In this document: piece by piece, positions 48,093 through 61,042 of the stretch
Layout: each line of letters starts with the position of its first letter
Position numbering within the stretch: position 1 is the stretch's first letter
From: Rhizophagus clarus
Taxonomy: Eukaryota > Glomeromycota > Glomeromycetes > Glomerales > Glomeraceae
Assembly (NCBI GenBank): GCA_015698045.1
Contig: BLAL01000302.1
Coordinates: 496,001-560,000, forward strand
Length of the DNA: 64,000 nucleotides
Direction: 5' to 3'
Made by a program: the position numbers and the translations under genes
Notes under the pieces: generated by a model
Seen by the model: only the letters and a program-made list of their open reading frames with translations
Database searches by the model: none
What the model was told of the DNA's origin: nothing

Positions 48093-48114
48093 ATATAAAA
48101 CTTTATAAAAAAAA

Positions 48115-49653
48115 TAAAATATAATTCGATAATAAATTTAGTAAAAAAAATTCTAAATTAACCTCTTAATCTATAAATAGTAAACACGTAAATTTATAAT
48201 AAATTTGTAAAATTTACCCCTTAATTTAAAAAAAAAATACAAACTTTTAGACATGACAGCGTAATAATTTTAAACGTAATAGCGTAACAAACTTAAAAGA
48301 AAAAATTATATAAAGATCAAAAAGGTGATGGTGGAATAAGAGAGGAGAAAATTACAAGTCCACAAAATTTTAAAAAATTTGTAATTTTCTAGTGTTATTT
48401 TTATATCTAATAGCTAATTTCACATCATTTTAGCATAGGAAATTTTTTAATAATTTTTTAATTAATTAATAAAATTTATTAATAAATTTTATTTTGGTCA
48501 ATATTAATCCTAGAAAATTGATTTTAATATCATTAGAACCATCTTAATGAGACGAATTTAATGGTATAAATTTTATCAAATTCTGATCCCTGGATGTTTA
48601 ACAAATTACGAAAATTTTATTTATTTTTTACTTAAAGATTTAGAAATTTATTTTTAAAATTTTATAATAAAAATTTTATAATAAACTCAGATATTAAATT
48701 ATATAAAATTATATAAAATTTAAACTTATATACTGATTTTGTATAAAGCTTTTAGTAAAATTAGCTGTATAAAATTATATTAAAATTTTGAGGATTGGAT
48801 TTGAGTTATATATGTATTCTTTAAGATCCTATTGAAACTGTATATTTATTTATTAAGTAAAAAAAGGATTACAATTATAATCACCTTTAACTAATATGAG
48901 TACAAAAAAAAAAATTTTTTAAAATATTCATATAAAGTTTTTTTTATTATATGATTTGAATTAAAAACTAATATTTTTATTTCCTTTATAATAAACTTTT
49001 TTTTAAAAAAAAAAATAGGTCATTAACAAATAAACTTAAATTTTTAGATTTAATTTATTATTTGTCCAAAAAAATTTCAAATTACATATTATTTTTATAT
49101 AATTATTATTAAATAATTACTGTATATTTAAAAGTTATTATATGATGATCATCTTAAAATTTAATTAGTAAATATTCTGATTCATAAATAGATCATTAAT
49201 TAATAAATAAATTTATGAAACAAATTTATAATAAATACTATAGGAAATTTTTTTAATATATTAATTAGAAAATATGTAAATAAAAAGGAATAAAAGGAAT
49301 AAGAGTAAATAAAAAATATAGGAAAAATAAAAGAAAATAAAAGGAAAATAATAAAGAAGTAAAAAAAAAAAAAAAAAAAAAAAATAAAAAGGATAAAGAA
49401 GAAAAAAAAAACAAAAAGAAATAAAAAATAAAAAATAAAAATAGTATAAAAAAATAAAAAAAATAAAAAAAAACTGAAAAAAATAAAGTATAATATAAAG
49501 AAATGAAGAATAGTATAAAAGACAAAAAAATAAAATAGTAATAAAAGAATTAAAGTAATAAAAGGTAATGTAAAAAAAATAAAAAAGATAAAGTGAAATG
49601 AAAGATTAGAAAAAAAAAATAATAAAAAATAATAAAAAAAGGATAAATCTAAT
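48115..49653. other. AT-rich tract ending in a purine-only strand-asymmetric stretch
   Basis: 48115-49200 is AT-rich with no gene. From about 49262 to 49640 the plus strand is almost entirely A and G with T (aaataaaaggaataaaag-like) and nearly no C. Long minus-strand Phe/Leu-rich frames here are low-complexity artefacts. Confidence 0.65.
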
Positions 49654-50214
49654 TGTAACAATCTGTTACAAATATTATTTGCAACAATCTAATTAGCGCA
49701 TTTTTATTGATCAGTCTAAATCACGTGACATTATACAAATCCAAAAAAGGAAATTTTTGTTCTCAGAAAAAATGGAAAATTTTATTACACAATTTCAAAA
49801 AAGGAAATTTCTTTACTAATTACTTAGTGAAAAAAAGGTTTTTGTTAAATAAGTCAAAAATGGCATTCAAAATCATCTTTGTCATTTTAAGCAAACTTAT
49901 TGAGAAGGCAAAAATACACTTATTATAATATTTTTTAAAAATTTATATATTATAAACTTTTTTATAATTTTTTTTTTTTTTTTTTTTTTTTTTTGCAAGG
50001 TAGTGCAATTCATGAGTTTATTAGTCATATAAAGATAACAGATATTTCTGCTGCAAGTATAACTAATCCATTAAAACTCTGAACTGGTTTCCCATCCTAT
50101 AGATTGCTTCTGTGTCTTACCATCACCAATATGACATTCACCTATATCCTCCTATAGTAGTATAATTTTTTTTTTTAAGATTATTATAAATAATATTTGT
50201 AATAGGTTGTTACA
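49654..50214. mobile_element. 561-bp element with 37-bp imperfect inverted ends
   Basis: The left end 49654-49690 begins TGTAACAATCTGTTACAAAT. The inverted right end 50178-50214 begins (minus strand) TGTAACAACCTATTACAAAT. The arms match over 37 bp with five differences, all transitions. The interior holds a TCACGTGA at 49721-49728, a 73-codon frame of no known family (49707-49928), and a poly(T)-led insert from about 49966. It is probably a non-autonomous DNA element. Confidence 0.65.
49966..50160 (-). repeat. Possible retroposed RNA with poly(A) tail (minus strand)
   Basis: A run of about 27 T leads into a 165-bp stretch of balanced composition (gcaaggtagtgcaattcatg ... cctatatcctcctatagtag), then tataattttttttttt. 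Similar tataatttttt text precedes the run, which may be a target duplication. Read on the minus strand this is a short RNA-like sequence with a poly(A) tail. The source is unknown. Confidence 0.45.
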
Positions 50215-53200
50215 AATATATTTATTTATAAAAAAAAAATAAAAAATAATAAAAAAAATAAACAAAATAAAATAATAAAAAGAAAATAAAAAATTAAAAG
50301 AATAAAAAGTAAGATAAATAAGAAATTAAATAAATTAAACTCATAAAATAAAAAAAAAATAAAATTAGTAAAAAACAGAAATTATATATTAAATAAAAAT
50401 AAAAAATAAAAAAAATATATTTTAGTAATTATAAAAAAAAACTAAAAAATCTAAAAAAAATATAATATAAAATGTAAGAAATAAAAAATTAAAATAAGTA
50501 ATATAAAATTTGAATTATATAAACTAAACATATCTTAATTATAAAATAAAAAGAATTAAAAGATTTAAAAAATAAAAAAAGTTAGTAAAAAATAAAATAT
50601 AAAAAGTCTTTGATATAATAAATTTTTATTAATATGTAATATTTAACTAATCAAATACATTAAAATTCTTTCATTATAGTGAAATAGCTAATCAAATTGC
50701 TTAAATTCTTTAATCTTTACTATAATATAGCTTTATAGTAAAATTAAGATATAGAATCTAAGGTTTATTATATCAAAAGTTGATTATAATTTATTTAAAA
50801 TTTAATTATTATATCTAAAATTAATTCAATTTATTAAAATTCAAGTTAAGACTTTATTAAAAAAAATTTAAATTATAAGGGAAGTTATATATATTATACA
50901 ATATTTATTTTATTAAATTCTTATTTCTTTTTCTTTTGTTAAATTTAATAAACAATTAGATTATAATATTTATAAATTATATAATTAATATACAAGTTCA
51001 GTAATTAAATTTTAATGATTTTAGATTTGTTAAAATTATTTTATTAAAAAGAATCTAATAATTATAAATCTATAATAATTGAAATAATATTATTTTTGTT
51101 TTTTTTTTTTATTTCAATTTTAAAATTTTATATCATTTTATATTATTTATAACAGTGTAGATTATAGATAAATAGTATGATATATAAGCTGATTTGACAT
51201 ATTACATACATGTGATAATTTAATAGCAATAGTATAGCAACCAATTCCCTATAATGCGTCAAATCAGTCCATATGATTTATATTATAAATGTTACTCAAA
51301 TTATTTTAAATAAATTTTAAATTAGTTTGCATATTTTGACTGGCATAATTTCTAAATTCCAAATGTATAAATTACAAAATTTATATATACAATTTGGATT
51401 TATACATTTGAACTGCTATAATTCTAAATTATTTTAGATTTGGATGATATCTATAGTTTATACTTTAAAAGGTATATATGGTCTACAATTTATTATAGAT
51501 ATATTTTTTACTATATAATTAGTTAAATAAATAGGTTTAACTATTGAAAAATAATAATAGCATTACTTTTTTCTTTTTTTACTTTTATATTAAAGATATT
51601 TATAATTTAATTTACAGTATATTGCATTATTTAATACTTACTTTCACATTAATATACAATAAAAATGAATTTAATTACATATTTAGCAACTAAAAATTTT
51701 ATGTTAAAATAAGTAAATAAAAGTCTTACATAGGTTTTTTTTTATATAATTATTAAGCAAATTTAAATTTAACATATTTATATATTATTTGGTATTTTTA
51801 AACAGTCAAATAGTACATTGATATTTGAGAACAAATTCAAAAATGCAAAATAATCAATATTATATAATCAGTTTTCAATTAACCTAATTATTTACTGTAA
51901 TATCAATAGCAATACTTTTTTTTAAAAATAAGAAATTTGATTTTTTTTTTAAATAGTTTTTTAAACCAAGTTCATTACATTTTCCATACACAGGCATATT
52001 CTCTTATAGCAGATATATTAGATGTGTTTTTGTTCTCTGTAAAAAAAAAAAAAAAGAATAAAAAAAAAATGTAAAAGCATTTTTTTAAGTAAAATTTGCA
52101 GCACATTCTATCCAAGGTCTTTAAGTAATATTACTCTTAATTCTGGACCTTCCATATGTTATTTTTGAGTCCAAGGCATCCAGCTAGAAGGTACCTATAG
52201 TTAAAAAAAAAAATGAAAGGGTCATTGGCATTTATTAACATTCCTTAACTTCTAAATGTCTGCTTACTTTTCATTTCAATCACACCCAGACATTCAGATA
52301 GCCAGATAGGTATCTATAAATGAAAAAAAAAACAAAGAAAAGTTAGTAAAATATACTAATGGCTCCTAGATTCCACTCCTTAATTTCTGATATTATATCA
52401 AAAAATAATTTATAATAGATTTTGATATTTTTTTAATCTAGATTTTAATTAATTAATAATTTTTCAGGAAAAAATAAGTATAAAATTTTTAAATCAATAT
52501 AATTTACTATATACTTATAAATTAAAATTTTATGGCCGATTTGCGGAATTAACGAAGTTAGCCTAAATCAAAAATTTTACAAAATTTAACTGTTGAAAAT
52601 AGAAAAAATGTTATATAAATAAATCAAATGAATCCTTATTGAAATAACTTAGAAATAGCAAAAAAGAAATGACTACTTATTCTCATTTTATATATCTCCC
52701 TATCTAATAGAAGTTGTCTGTGCACTATAAATATGTACTGTACTAGTAATTTCGAAGGTTTCCTTATATTTATATTTCTTCTATTATTATGAAATTAGAA
52801 TGATGATCTTGCAAATTTCTATAATCGGAAACAATAAATCGGATATTTACGATAAAAAGGTCAAATATAAATAATGTAACTTCAACGATCTGATTATTAG
52901 TTGAGACCATTCGAATTATTGTTAAATGAAATTAATAGTAGATGATATTTTTGTTCAATAAAAGTATGAAGAAAAGAATAAGGAAAATTTAATAATTTAT
53001 AAAATTATTGAGATAAAGGATAATTAAAAAAAAAATTGTAAAAACGAATTTTATAGAGATGTTATCACGTGAAATTATGACCAATCATATTATTATCCGC
53101 ATTCTTTCGTGGAAACGTCATAAATTCATGTGATTTTAAGTTTTTTCTTGACTTTATGCTTGTGACACTTCGCCAATCTAATTTGTAGGAGGAATTTTCT

Positions 53201-53816
53201 TTGGAGCAGAAAAAAGGGGAAATTCTTTTGCAAATTACCCTTGTGATTTCAAAATATTTAGACAATGTATACATTATTTCATCTGTGCAACATTCTCACA
53301 TCCTATGATTACAAAGAAAAAAAATTTTTATAATCTTCCAATAATTTTCTGCCAAGTCTTTGTACATGGTTTCGCATGTGCTAATCGTGTCACTCAGTTT
53401 CCTTGAACTATTTTAAAAAGATATTGTAAAAATTGATCATTTTTCGTAACAAAGAAAATAGTAACTTGATAAGAATCGGACTTGTAATTCTGAGTTTGGA
53501 GGATGGAAGAAAATGACAAAAACCGCAAATGATTTACAATTTATGATCATTTAGAAGTTTTGTGACACATTAAATTTCTAAAGGTGGTGTTGAGAGTCAG
53601 GACTTCATAAGCAAATAAGGTTGTGTCTCCGCTATAGTAACAATCTTTATGTAACTTCACACAATCAGTGTATCAATATCTTATCTGACTATCAATAGAT
53701 TATTTATAGTCCTCCTTTTGGCAAATTTTTTTGCGATACATTTCTCTCTCTTTTTTTTCTTTTATTTTTAACTATTATAGCTTTACACTTTTTTTCTTTT
53801 TCTCGAAATAAATAAA
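50215..53816. other. AT-rich gene-free tract, with a promoter-like end
   Basis: About 3.6 kb with no credible gene. 50215-50640 is A-rich low complexity. At 52090-52330 two diverged copies of a roughly 110-bp unit each end in ...taggta(t/c)cta(t)... plus a run of A. A TCACGTGA next to GACCAAT stands at 53065-53088. The last 150 bp are pyrimidine-rich (tctctctcttttttttcttt) just ahead of YOP1. Confidence 0.6.
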
Positions 53817-54607
53817 ATGGATTCTGTTAAAGATAAACTTAAGTATTATAATGCTCAAGCTGACAAAGAGCTTTCAAAATATCCACAAATTATTAAATTA
53901 GAACAGCAAGTAGGTGTTCCAAAAACCTATTTAGCCGCTGGTGTTGTCGGGTTCATTTCCTTTTTGATCTTTTTTGACGTTTGGGGACAATTATTGTCAA
54001 ATCTTATCGGCTGGCTTTATCCTGGTATGTGTAGCAAGTACTTCATATATGAAAACTGCGCCAATGTTCCTCTTGTTCCTCCGTGAGAAAATATTAAAAT
54101 TTACTTTTTTTTAGCTTATTCTTCATTCAAGGCAATTGAAAGTACAGAAAAAACTGATGATACTCAATGGTTGACATACTGGTAAAGATTGATTCGTGTT
54201 CTTTTTTTTTTTTTAATCCAAATTTTTGTACTAATCAATTTTTTCAGGTGTGTATTTGGATTTTTAAATATTGTCGAATTCTTCTCCGACACAATCCTTT
54301 ACTGGATTCCGTTTTATTACTTATTCAAAACCGTCTTATTCCTCTGGTAAATTTATATTTGAATTCTCATTTATATGATCATTTCTAATATATATATTTT
54401 TTCCTTTTTTCTCTCAATTTAAGGCTTTTCCTTCCTCCTTTCAAAGGCGCACAAGTTCTTTATGCCAAATTTTTGAGACCGGTTCTTTTGACTTATCAAG
54501 GTGATGTTGACTTATCTCTCAATAAATTGAAAAGCAAAGTTAATGAGGCCACAAAAGAAGTCGTGAACTCTGCAATTGATGCTGCAAGTGAAACTAAAAA
54601 TGAGTAA
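53817..54607 (+). CDS. YOP1: ER membrane-shaping protein YOP1 (DP1/TB2/HVA22, REEP5 family)
   Basis: Four exons (53817-54024, 54115-54181, 54248-54346, 54424-54607) encode 185 residues. The TB2/DP1/HVA22 domain is complete: GVPKTYLAAGVVGFISFLIF, then YPAYSSFKAIESTEKTDDTQ with WLTYWCVFGFLNIVEFFSD and FYYLFKTVLFLWLFLPPFKG. It inserts two hydrophobic hairpins into the ER membrane and, with reticulons, bends tubules; it also binds Rab/Yip1 proteins. The C-terminal 40 residues are an amphipathic helix region (VDLSLNKLKSKVNEATKEVV). The length is typical for fungal Yop1 (about 170-190). Confidence 0.94.
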
Positions 54608-54847
54608 AATATGTAATTTGTAAATGAATTTAGCAACTTTCTATTTAGTTTTATTTATATTATATATAAGTATTTTTATATCTGTATGTTATTCAATAAA
54701 ATAAAAACGTTTGTAAATTTGAAGTTGTGTATCACGTGATTTGTGTATAATGGTAAATTTGTGCCACATGTTCTGCTATATAATCTTTCCGGTTTCCTTT
54801 CGAATATTTGCAATTTGATTCTTTCCTGAGATTTGTATTAAGACCAA
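54608..54847. promoter_or_regulatory. YOP1-VAC1 intergenic region with TCACGTGA
   Basis: 240 bp between tandem genes. A TCACGTGA palindrome at 54732-54739 lies 109 bp upstream of the VAC1 start and is a good candidate upstream site for that gene. AATAAA-like text just before it is the likely YOP1 polyadenylation signal. Confidence 0.4.
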
Positions 54848-57293
54848 ATGAGTTCAATTTCAGACTCCAATTCGCTCTCTAATCCAACTGCGCTGTCAAA
54901 TTCTTTGCCAGCTAATAATTCCCACCGAGAATCTTTAATTTTTGATGATTCTTCGAGTCTTGAACAACTCGCTTGTCCGATATGTAACGAACATATGGTC
55001 TCACTCTTACAACTCAATCGTCATTTGGACGACGAGCACACGGATACCTCTATCGACCAGAAAGATGGAATTATTAAATGGTTTAAGAATGCTCAAAATA
55101 CCATCATGAAGCCACTTTCCAAAACAAAGAATAACATCTCGCAATTAGCTATGAATAAATTTAATGAATTTGACATTAACGGGTTGGACAAACATTCCGA
55201 ACTTGTAACGAAAGCTCATTGGAAACCAGATGGCGAAAATATCGTATGCTCGAACTCCACTTGCGGAAACTCATTAAATATTATACACGGCAAACACAAT
55301 TGTCGAAAGTAGTCATCATGATCAAACTCGTGTTCGTTAATCTATTTTTAGTTCCTATTATACTTTTTTGTATAACAGATTGATTGATTCTTATTTCTTT
55401 TTTTTCCTACTCTTTTTTATGAATTAATATAGGTGCGGTGAGTTCTTTTGTGATGATCATTGTCGTTTATCGATGAAGCTGAATAGGCAAGCACAACATG
55501 ATCCTGTCAATGGATATTTCTGCAGAGTATGCGATGATTGTTTTACTTCCCGAGAAGGTTATTTAGATACTGAAGGTAATCATATTAAGAAAGCTTTTCT
55601 TCGTATTATAAATCACTAAATTTTTCTGTTACCTGCCGATACAATATAGGGGTTACAAGAAGTTGTACAACTACATTTATTAAATACCGGACAAAAGGGA
55701 TTGAAAGAGCACATTTAGAAGGAAATCGTCTCGAACAACGGTTAGAAAAGGTGCGTGATTCTTTACTTTTTATTGTATATAATATATATTATAATTGATT
55801 TACGTTGGTTGCTGCATCTTTACATTCCTTTGTTTGTCGCATATAGCTTGCCAAATTGTACGTCACGCAAATTAAACAAGTAAACTCTACTCAAGGAGGA
55901 TTGGCGCCTCCTTTGACTGCTAAACATCGAAGAAGAGGTAATATCAATTTCTTTTATCTTAATACATATTTTTTATGTTAAAATTGTTTCTTCCAAATTA
56001 GTCTCCGAACAGTCAATTGTTAAATGGCAGGACGATGCATCTGTGACCAATTGTCCGTTATGTAGGTATGTAATATGATATTTCTCAATGATTTCATTAA
56101 TATTATTTAATCACGTTACAATTATTCGTTTAGAACGTCTTTTGGCAAGATAACTAATCGCAAACATCATTGTCGTCTGTGTGGACGCGTTATTTGTGAA
56201 AAATGTTCATCAAAAATTCCTCTGAATCTAAATAACTATTCAGGTTTGTGCATTACCTCGCTTAATATTTTTATGAAGTTTAGACTAACTGGCAAAATTA
56301 CAGAAATGGATCAAGATTCAATCGGCGAAATTCGCGCCTGTAAGGAGTGTCGTTCTGCCGTATTTAGGTATTTAAACTGCAAGATGAATATGTAAATATA
56401 AGAGTCCTCACGTTTTATTAATTTAATGCTCTTGTGTATAGGCGAAAAGAGTATAACGAAGAAATAGCAAAGACACCTCCGGTCGTTATGTTATATCAGG
56501 TTGATGTTCCGATGCTTCATATTATTCATTTCTATTTTTTTTTCCTTTGAGTTTGACTAATATGGTATCAAATTTAAATTAGAAATTAACGAAAATCAAA
56601 TCTGCAATTGATTCTACGTTACCTAAATTTCAAGACATGCTTATTATGTTAAAGTTGTTATTTAATTTCCAATTATCCAACTACGTAATTTTGATCACTA
56701 TAAATATCTAAAGTTGTTTTTTTATTGGTAGGAGTAAAGAAATAATTAATCAAACACATGCGGATTATCAAGTAGCAGCGCGAACGCGAAAAGAATTGTT
56801 GGATAATTTTGCTCAGTTCGACGCAATCAGCAAAAAAATCAATTCGTTACCTACTTATTCTGAGTCCGAAAAACGTCTTCAATCCAATATCCACTTAGCT
56901 GCAAATCAATATCTACAACAAAATATGTTACCACTTTCAGTATTACCAAAAATGTTCAAAAAGGATCAAACTCAAAAATTGAACGGCCAACAGGATGGAT
57001 ATTTTGATGATGATGATGATGATTCTTCTGAAGCTATACCTGCCTTTGCTGCTTTTGCTAATGGTAGACCTAGATCACTTTCAATGTCTTCTACTAAATC
57101 TATAAAAGAAGAAGAACAACTTCGACAGCAATTAGAAGCATTTTTGGAACAAGAAAAGAGATTAGAAGAATTTATTCAAGAGGCTACTAGAAAAAGAAAA
57201 TTTGATGATCTAAAAACATTAAAAACTTCGTTAGATGAAATAAAATTGGAAATTGACAAGAAAAGGAAAGAACTCGGTGATTTATGGCCTTGA
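54848..57293 (+). CDS. VAC1: Endosomal tethering FYVE protein VAC1/PEP7 (Rabenosyn-5-like)
   Basis: Ten exons (54848-55308, 55433-55575, 55650-55750, 55847-55937, 56002-56065, 56134-56243, 56304-56367, 56442-56499, 56583-56653, 56732-57293) encode 574 residues. Order: a C2H2 finger (CPICNEHMVSLLQLNRHLDD, Cys 43/46, His 59/64), a first atypical FYVE-like finger (about 121-205, CRKCGEFFCDDHCR), and a second canonical FYVE finger (about 274-345, RKHHCRLCGRVICEKCSS). The acidic linker DDDDDDSSE and a C-terminal coiled coil (EQEKRLEEFIQEATRKRKFD) follow. This matches Vac1/Pep7, which binds PI3P and the Rab5 homologue Vps21 and works with Vps45 in Golgi-to-endosome vesicle fusion. Confidence 0.9.
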
Positions 57294-58102
57294 ATTTTAT
57301 TTTTCAATCAAAAGTTACTTAGTATGTATGTATATATCTGAACAAAAATATTGTTAACCCGTTACAAAAATTCGATTTATGGAATATTAGGATGTATCAA
57401 ATATATATATTTTTTCTTTTTTTTTTATTATATAATAATTATCATCATTGTATTATTGTATTAATATATTTTTCGATGTCGAGTTATTATTTATTTATTA
57501 TTATTATATTGTGGTTTATTTTGTTGCCTGATTTTATGACTGAATTTTTTGTAATTCCTTTCTTCGCTTCCGGTTTAATCACAGTATATTTTATTCGTTA
57601 CCTTTTCACCAATCGCTATTTTTATGAAAAAAAAAAACCACTAACAATTTACAGTAAGATTTATTCTTTATAATAATGTAATTTATATTCTCCCTCCGCA
57701 GTTCTTTTTTTTTTTTCAGGAAAAAGAACAATATGTTTCATATAAGCTTTTTACTCCTTATATATATTTTATGTTCTGATATTTATATATAATTTTTTTT
57801 TTTATGATGTAGAGAAATTTATTAAGATTTTGTTAAAAAAAAAAAAAAAGGAAATGAATAAAAAAAAAAGAAAAAACCAAGAGAATATTAAGGTTTAATC
57901 ATCGAAATTTCAATTTATTGGTGACTCGATATTAAAATCAAGTTTCAAATTAAATTTTTTCATCATGTAGGATAACAATAAATCGGACCATTTTATTCTT
58001 TTATATGCTTACATAAAAAGATATTTAAATAATGAATAATTTCTTTTATACAATAAATATAAATGTTCAGAGATTTTTTATCTCTTTGATACTACTAGAT
58101 TC
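57294..58102. other. Intergenic region between convergent VAC1 and enolase
   Basis: 809 bp of AT-rich 3' flanking DNA. A 93-codon hydrophobic open frame (57392-57673) reflects T-rich composition and has no family features, so it is not called as a gene. Confidence 0.6.
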
Positions 58103-59763
<1,661 letters not shown>

Positions 59764-60173
59764 TTTTGAGATTTATTTTTTTTTTTAAAAAAAAAAAATA
59801 GCCCGTCCAAGAAGCTTATTAGCAAGTTGAATCAATGCATTTTCGTGAGGTTTTTATATTAGCGATGTAACACCGATGTAAATCTTGTTTAAGAAAAAAA
59901 AAGTTTGATTATCTTTTGGGTTGTGACTAAAATTTCATGTTAAATTTATGTTTTTGGCTAAATCAATTAAATAAAAAATGAGCTGATTTTAGATTTATCG
60001 GGTGGATCATGTTCATAGTTTTAAATGATAAGAAAAATCACTTTAAATTTTAGCAGGACAACCAATTAATTTGACACAAAATTCTAATGAAATGCTATTT
60101 AATGTTAGCGGAAATATATAAATTATATAATTTCTATTTTGATAATAAATAGTCTATATTTTAAAATACATAT
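59764..60173. promoter_or_regulatory. Upstream region of enolase
   Basis: 410 bp between the enolase start and the 3' end of the small membrane protein gene. It must hold the enolase promoter. AT-rich, with A and T runs next to the start codon; no specific site is recognised. Confidence 0.35.
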
Positions 60174-60551
60174 TTATTGTAACGCGCTATATTCTTGATC
60201 ATTGTCCAACACACTTTCCTCATCATCAGCTACTCTAACATTATTTTCATTATTAGCATTGGCTAGCATCTCCCATTCCTCTTCTTCCGTGGAAGCAGGA
60301 CTATACCTATAATTCCTTGTTCCCCTTCTATTATAATTAGAAGAAGGTGAAAATCTTCCAAACCCAAACATTCTTAAAGTATCTCTTCCGACACAAGTAC
60401 CACAACAAAATAACCAGCATATTCCACTAGAAAAAACGAAAACCATAAGAAAAATTAGAACATAAAACATAGGTCCATCTTCAGTTTCTTCGTATTCTCC
60501 TTGAATAGAAATGGTTTGATTTTCTGGCAAAATTGGTAAAGGTAACGTCAT
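60174..60551 (-). CDS. Small single-pass membrane protein, unknown function
   Basis: A single-exon frame of 125 residues. The N-terminal 27 residues are acidic with one N-glycosylation site (Asn 11, NQT). One transmembrane helix follows at about residues 28-50 (FYVLIFLMVFVFSSGICWLF), with Cys 45, 49, 50 and 53 at its inner edge as possible palmitoylation sites. The cytosolic tail has Arg/Tyr/Ser-rich text (SSNYNRRGTRNYRYSP) and an acidic end (EEEEWEM, DDEESVLDNDQEY). By the positive-inside rule the N terminus faces outside. Codon use and length support a real gene, but no family is recognised. It is divergent from the HSP70-12-like gene. Confidence 0.7.
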   Translation of the reverse strand: MTLPLPILPENQTISIQGEYEETEDGPMFYVLIFLMVFVFSSGICWLFCCGTCVGRDTLRMFGFGRFSPSSNYNRRGTRNYRYSPASTEEEEWEMLANANNENNVRVADDEESVLDNDQEYSALQ

Positions 60552-61042
60552 TTTTTTTTTTTTTTGAATTTTGAAAAATGGATTTTGAATCCCGGGAATA
60601 ATTCAAAGAACGAAATATTAGAGTAAAAAGTTTGATTAGATTAACGAAATGAGGTTAATTTATTTGTTTTAAGCGAGACTTTTTTCAGCAATGCTCCAAT
60701 TTGTATTTGCGTAATAATTAAAAAAAATGTCACGTAGCACAAATAACTGGTAATGTCAAATGTGGCTACGGGCCCTACAGTGGCCCTACCCATTAACTGC
60801 TAGATGAAAAAGGTATGTAACTGAAGAATAAGGAAAAGCATTGTTCTCTTATTAAATCAATGTGAAGAAAATTATAAATAAGAATAAAATTACACAGTGA
60901 TTGTCTCTCGTTCTATATTTGCATTTTAAAATAAAATATTTGATCAATCGAGTTATTTGTTGTATTTTTTTATATTCCTCGGAAATAAGAGTAGTAAATT
61001 TTCGCGTAAGCATTCTAAATTAATTTTTTTTAAAAAAAAAGA
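60552..61042. promoter_or_regulatory. Shared upstream region of the membrane protein and the HSP70-12-like gene
   Basis: 491 bp between divergent starts. No convincing heat-shock element (repeated nGAAn) is visible. ggccctacagtggccctacc near 60770 is a short, locally GC-richer direct repeat. Confidence 0.35.

Noticed and set aside
49200..49661. 153-codon minus-strand frame rich in Phe
   Set aside because: It is the translation of a low-complexity A/G-rich tract. Several overlapping frames look the same, so it carries no protein signal.
53065..53274. 69-codon minus-strand frame upstream of YOP1
   Set aside because: No family features and no good splice context; AT-rich intergenic DNA.
57392..57673. 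93-codon hydrophobic open frame after VAC1
   Set aside because: It is composed of Phe/Ile/Leu/Tyr as expected from T-rich DNA, has no homology that I recognise, and lies between two convergent genes.
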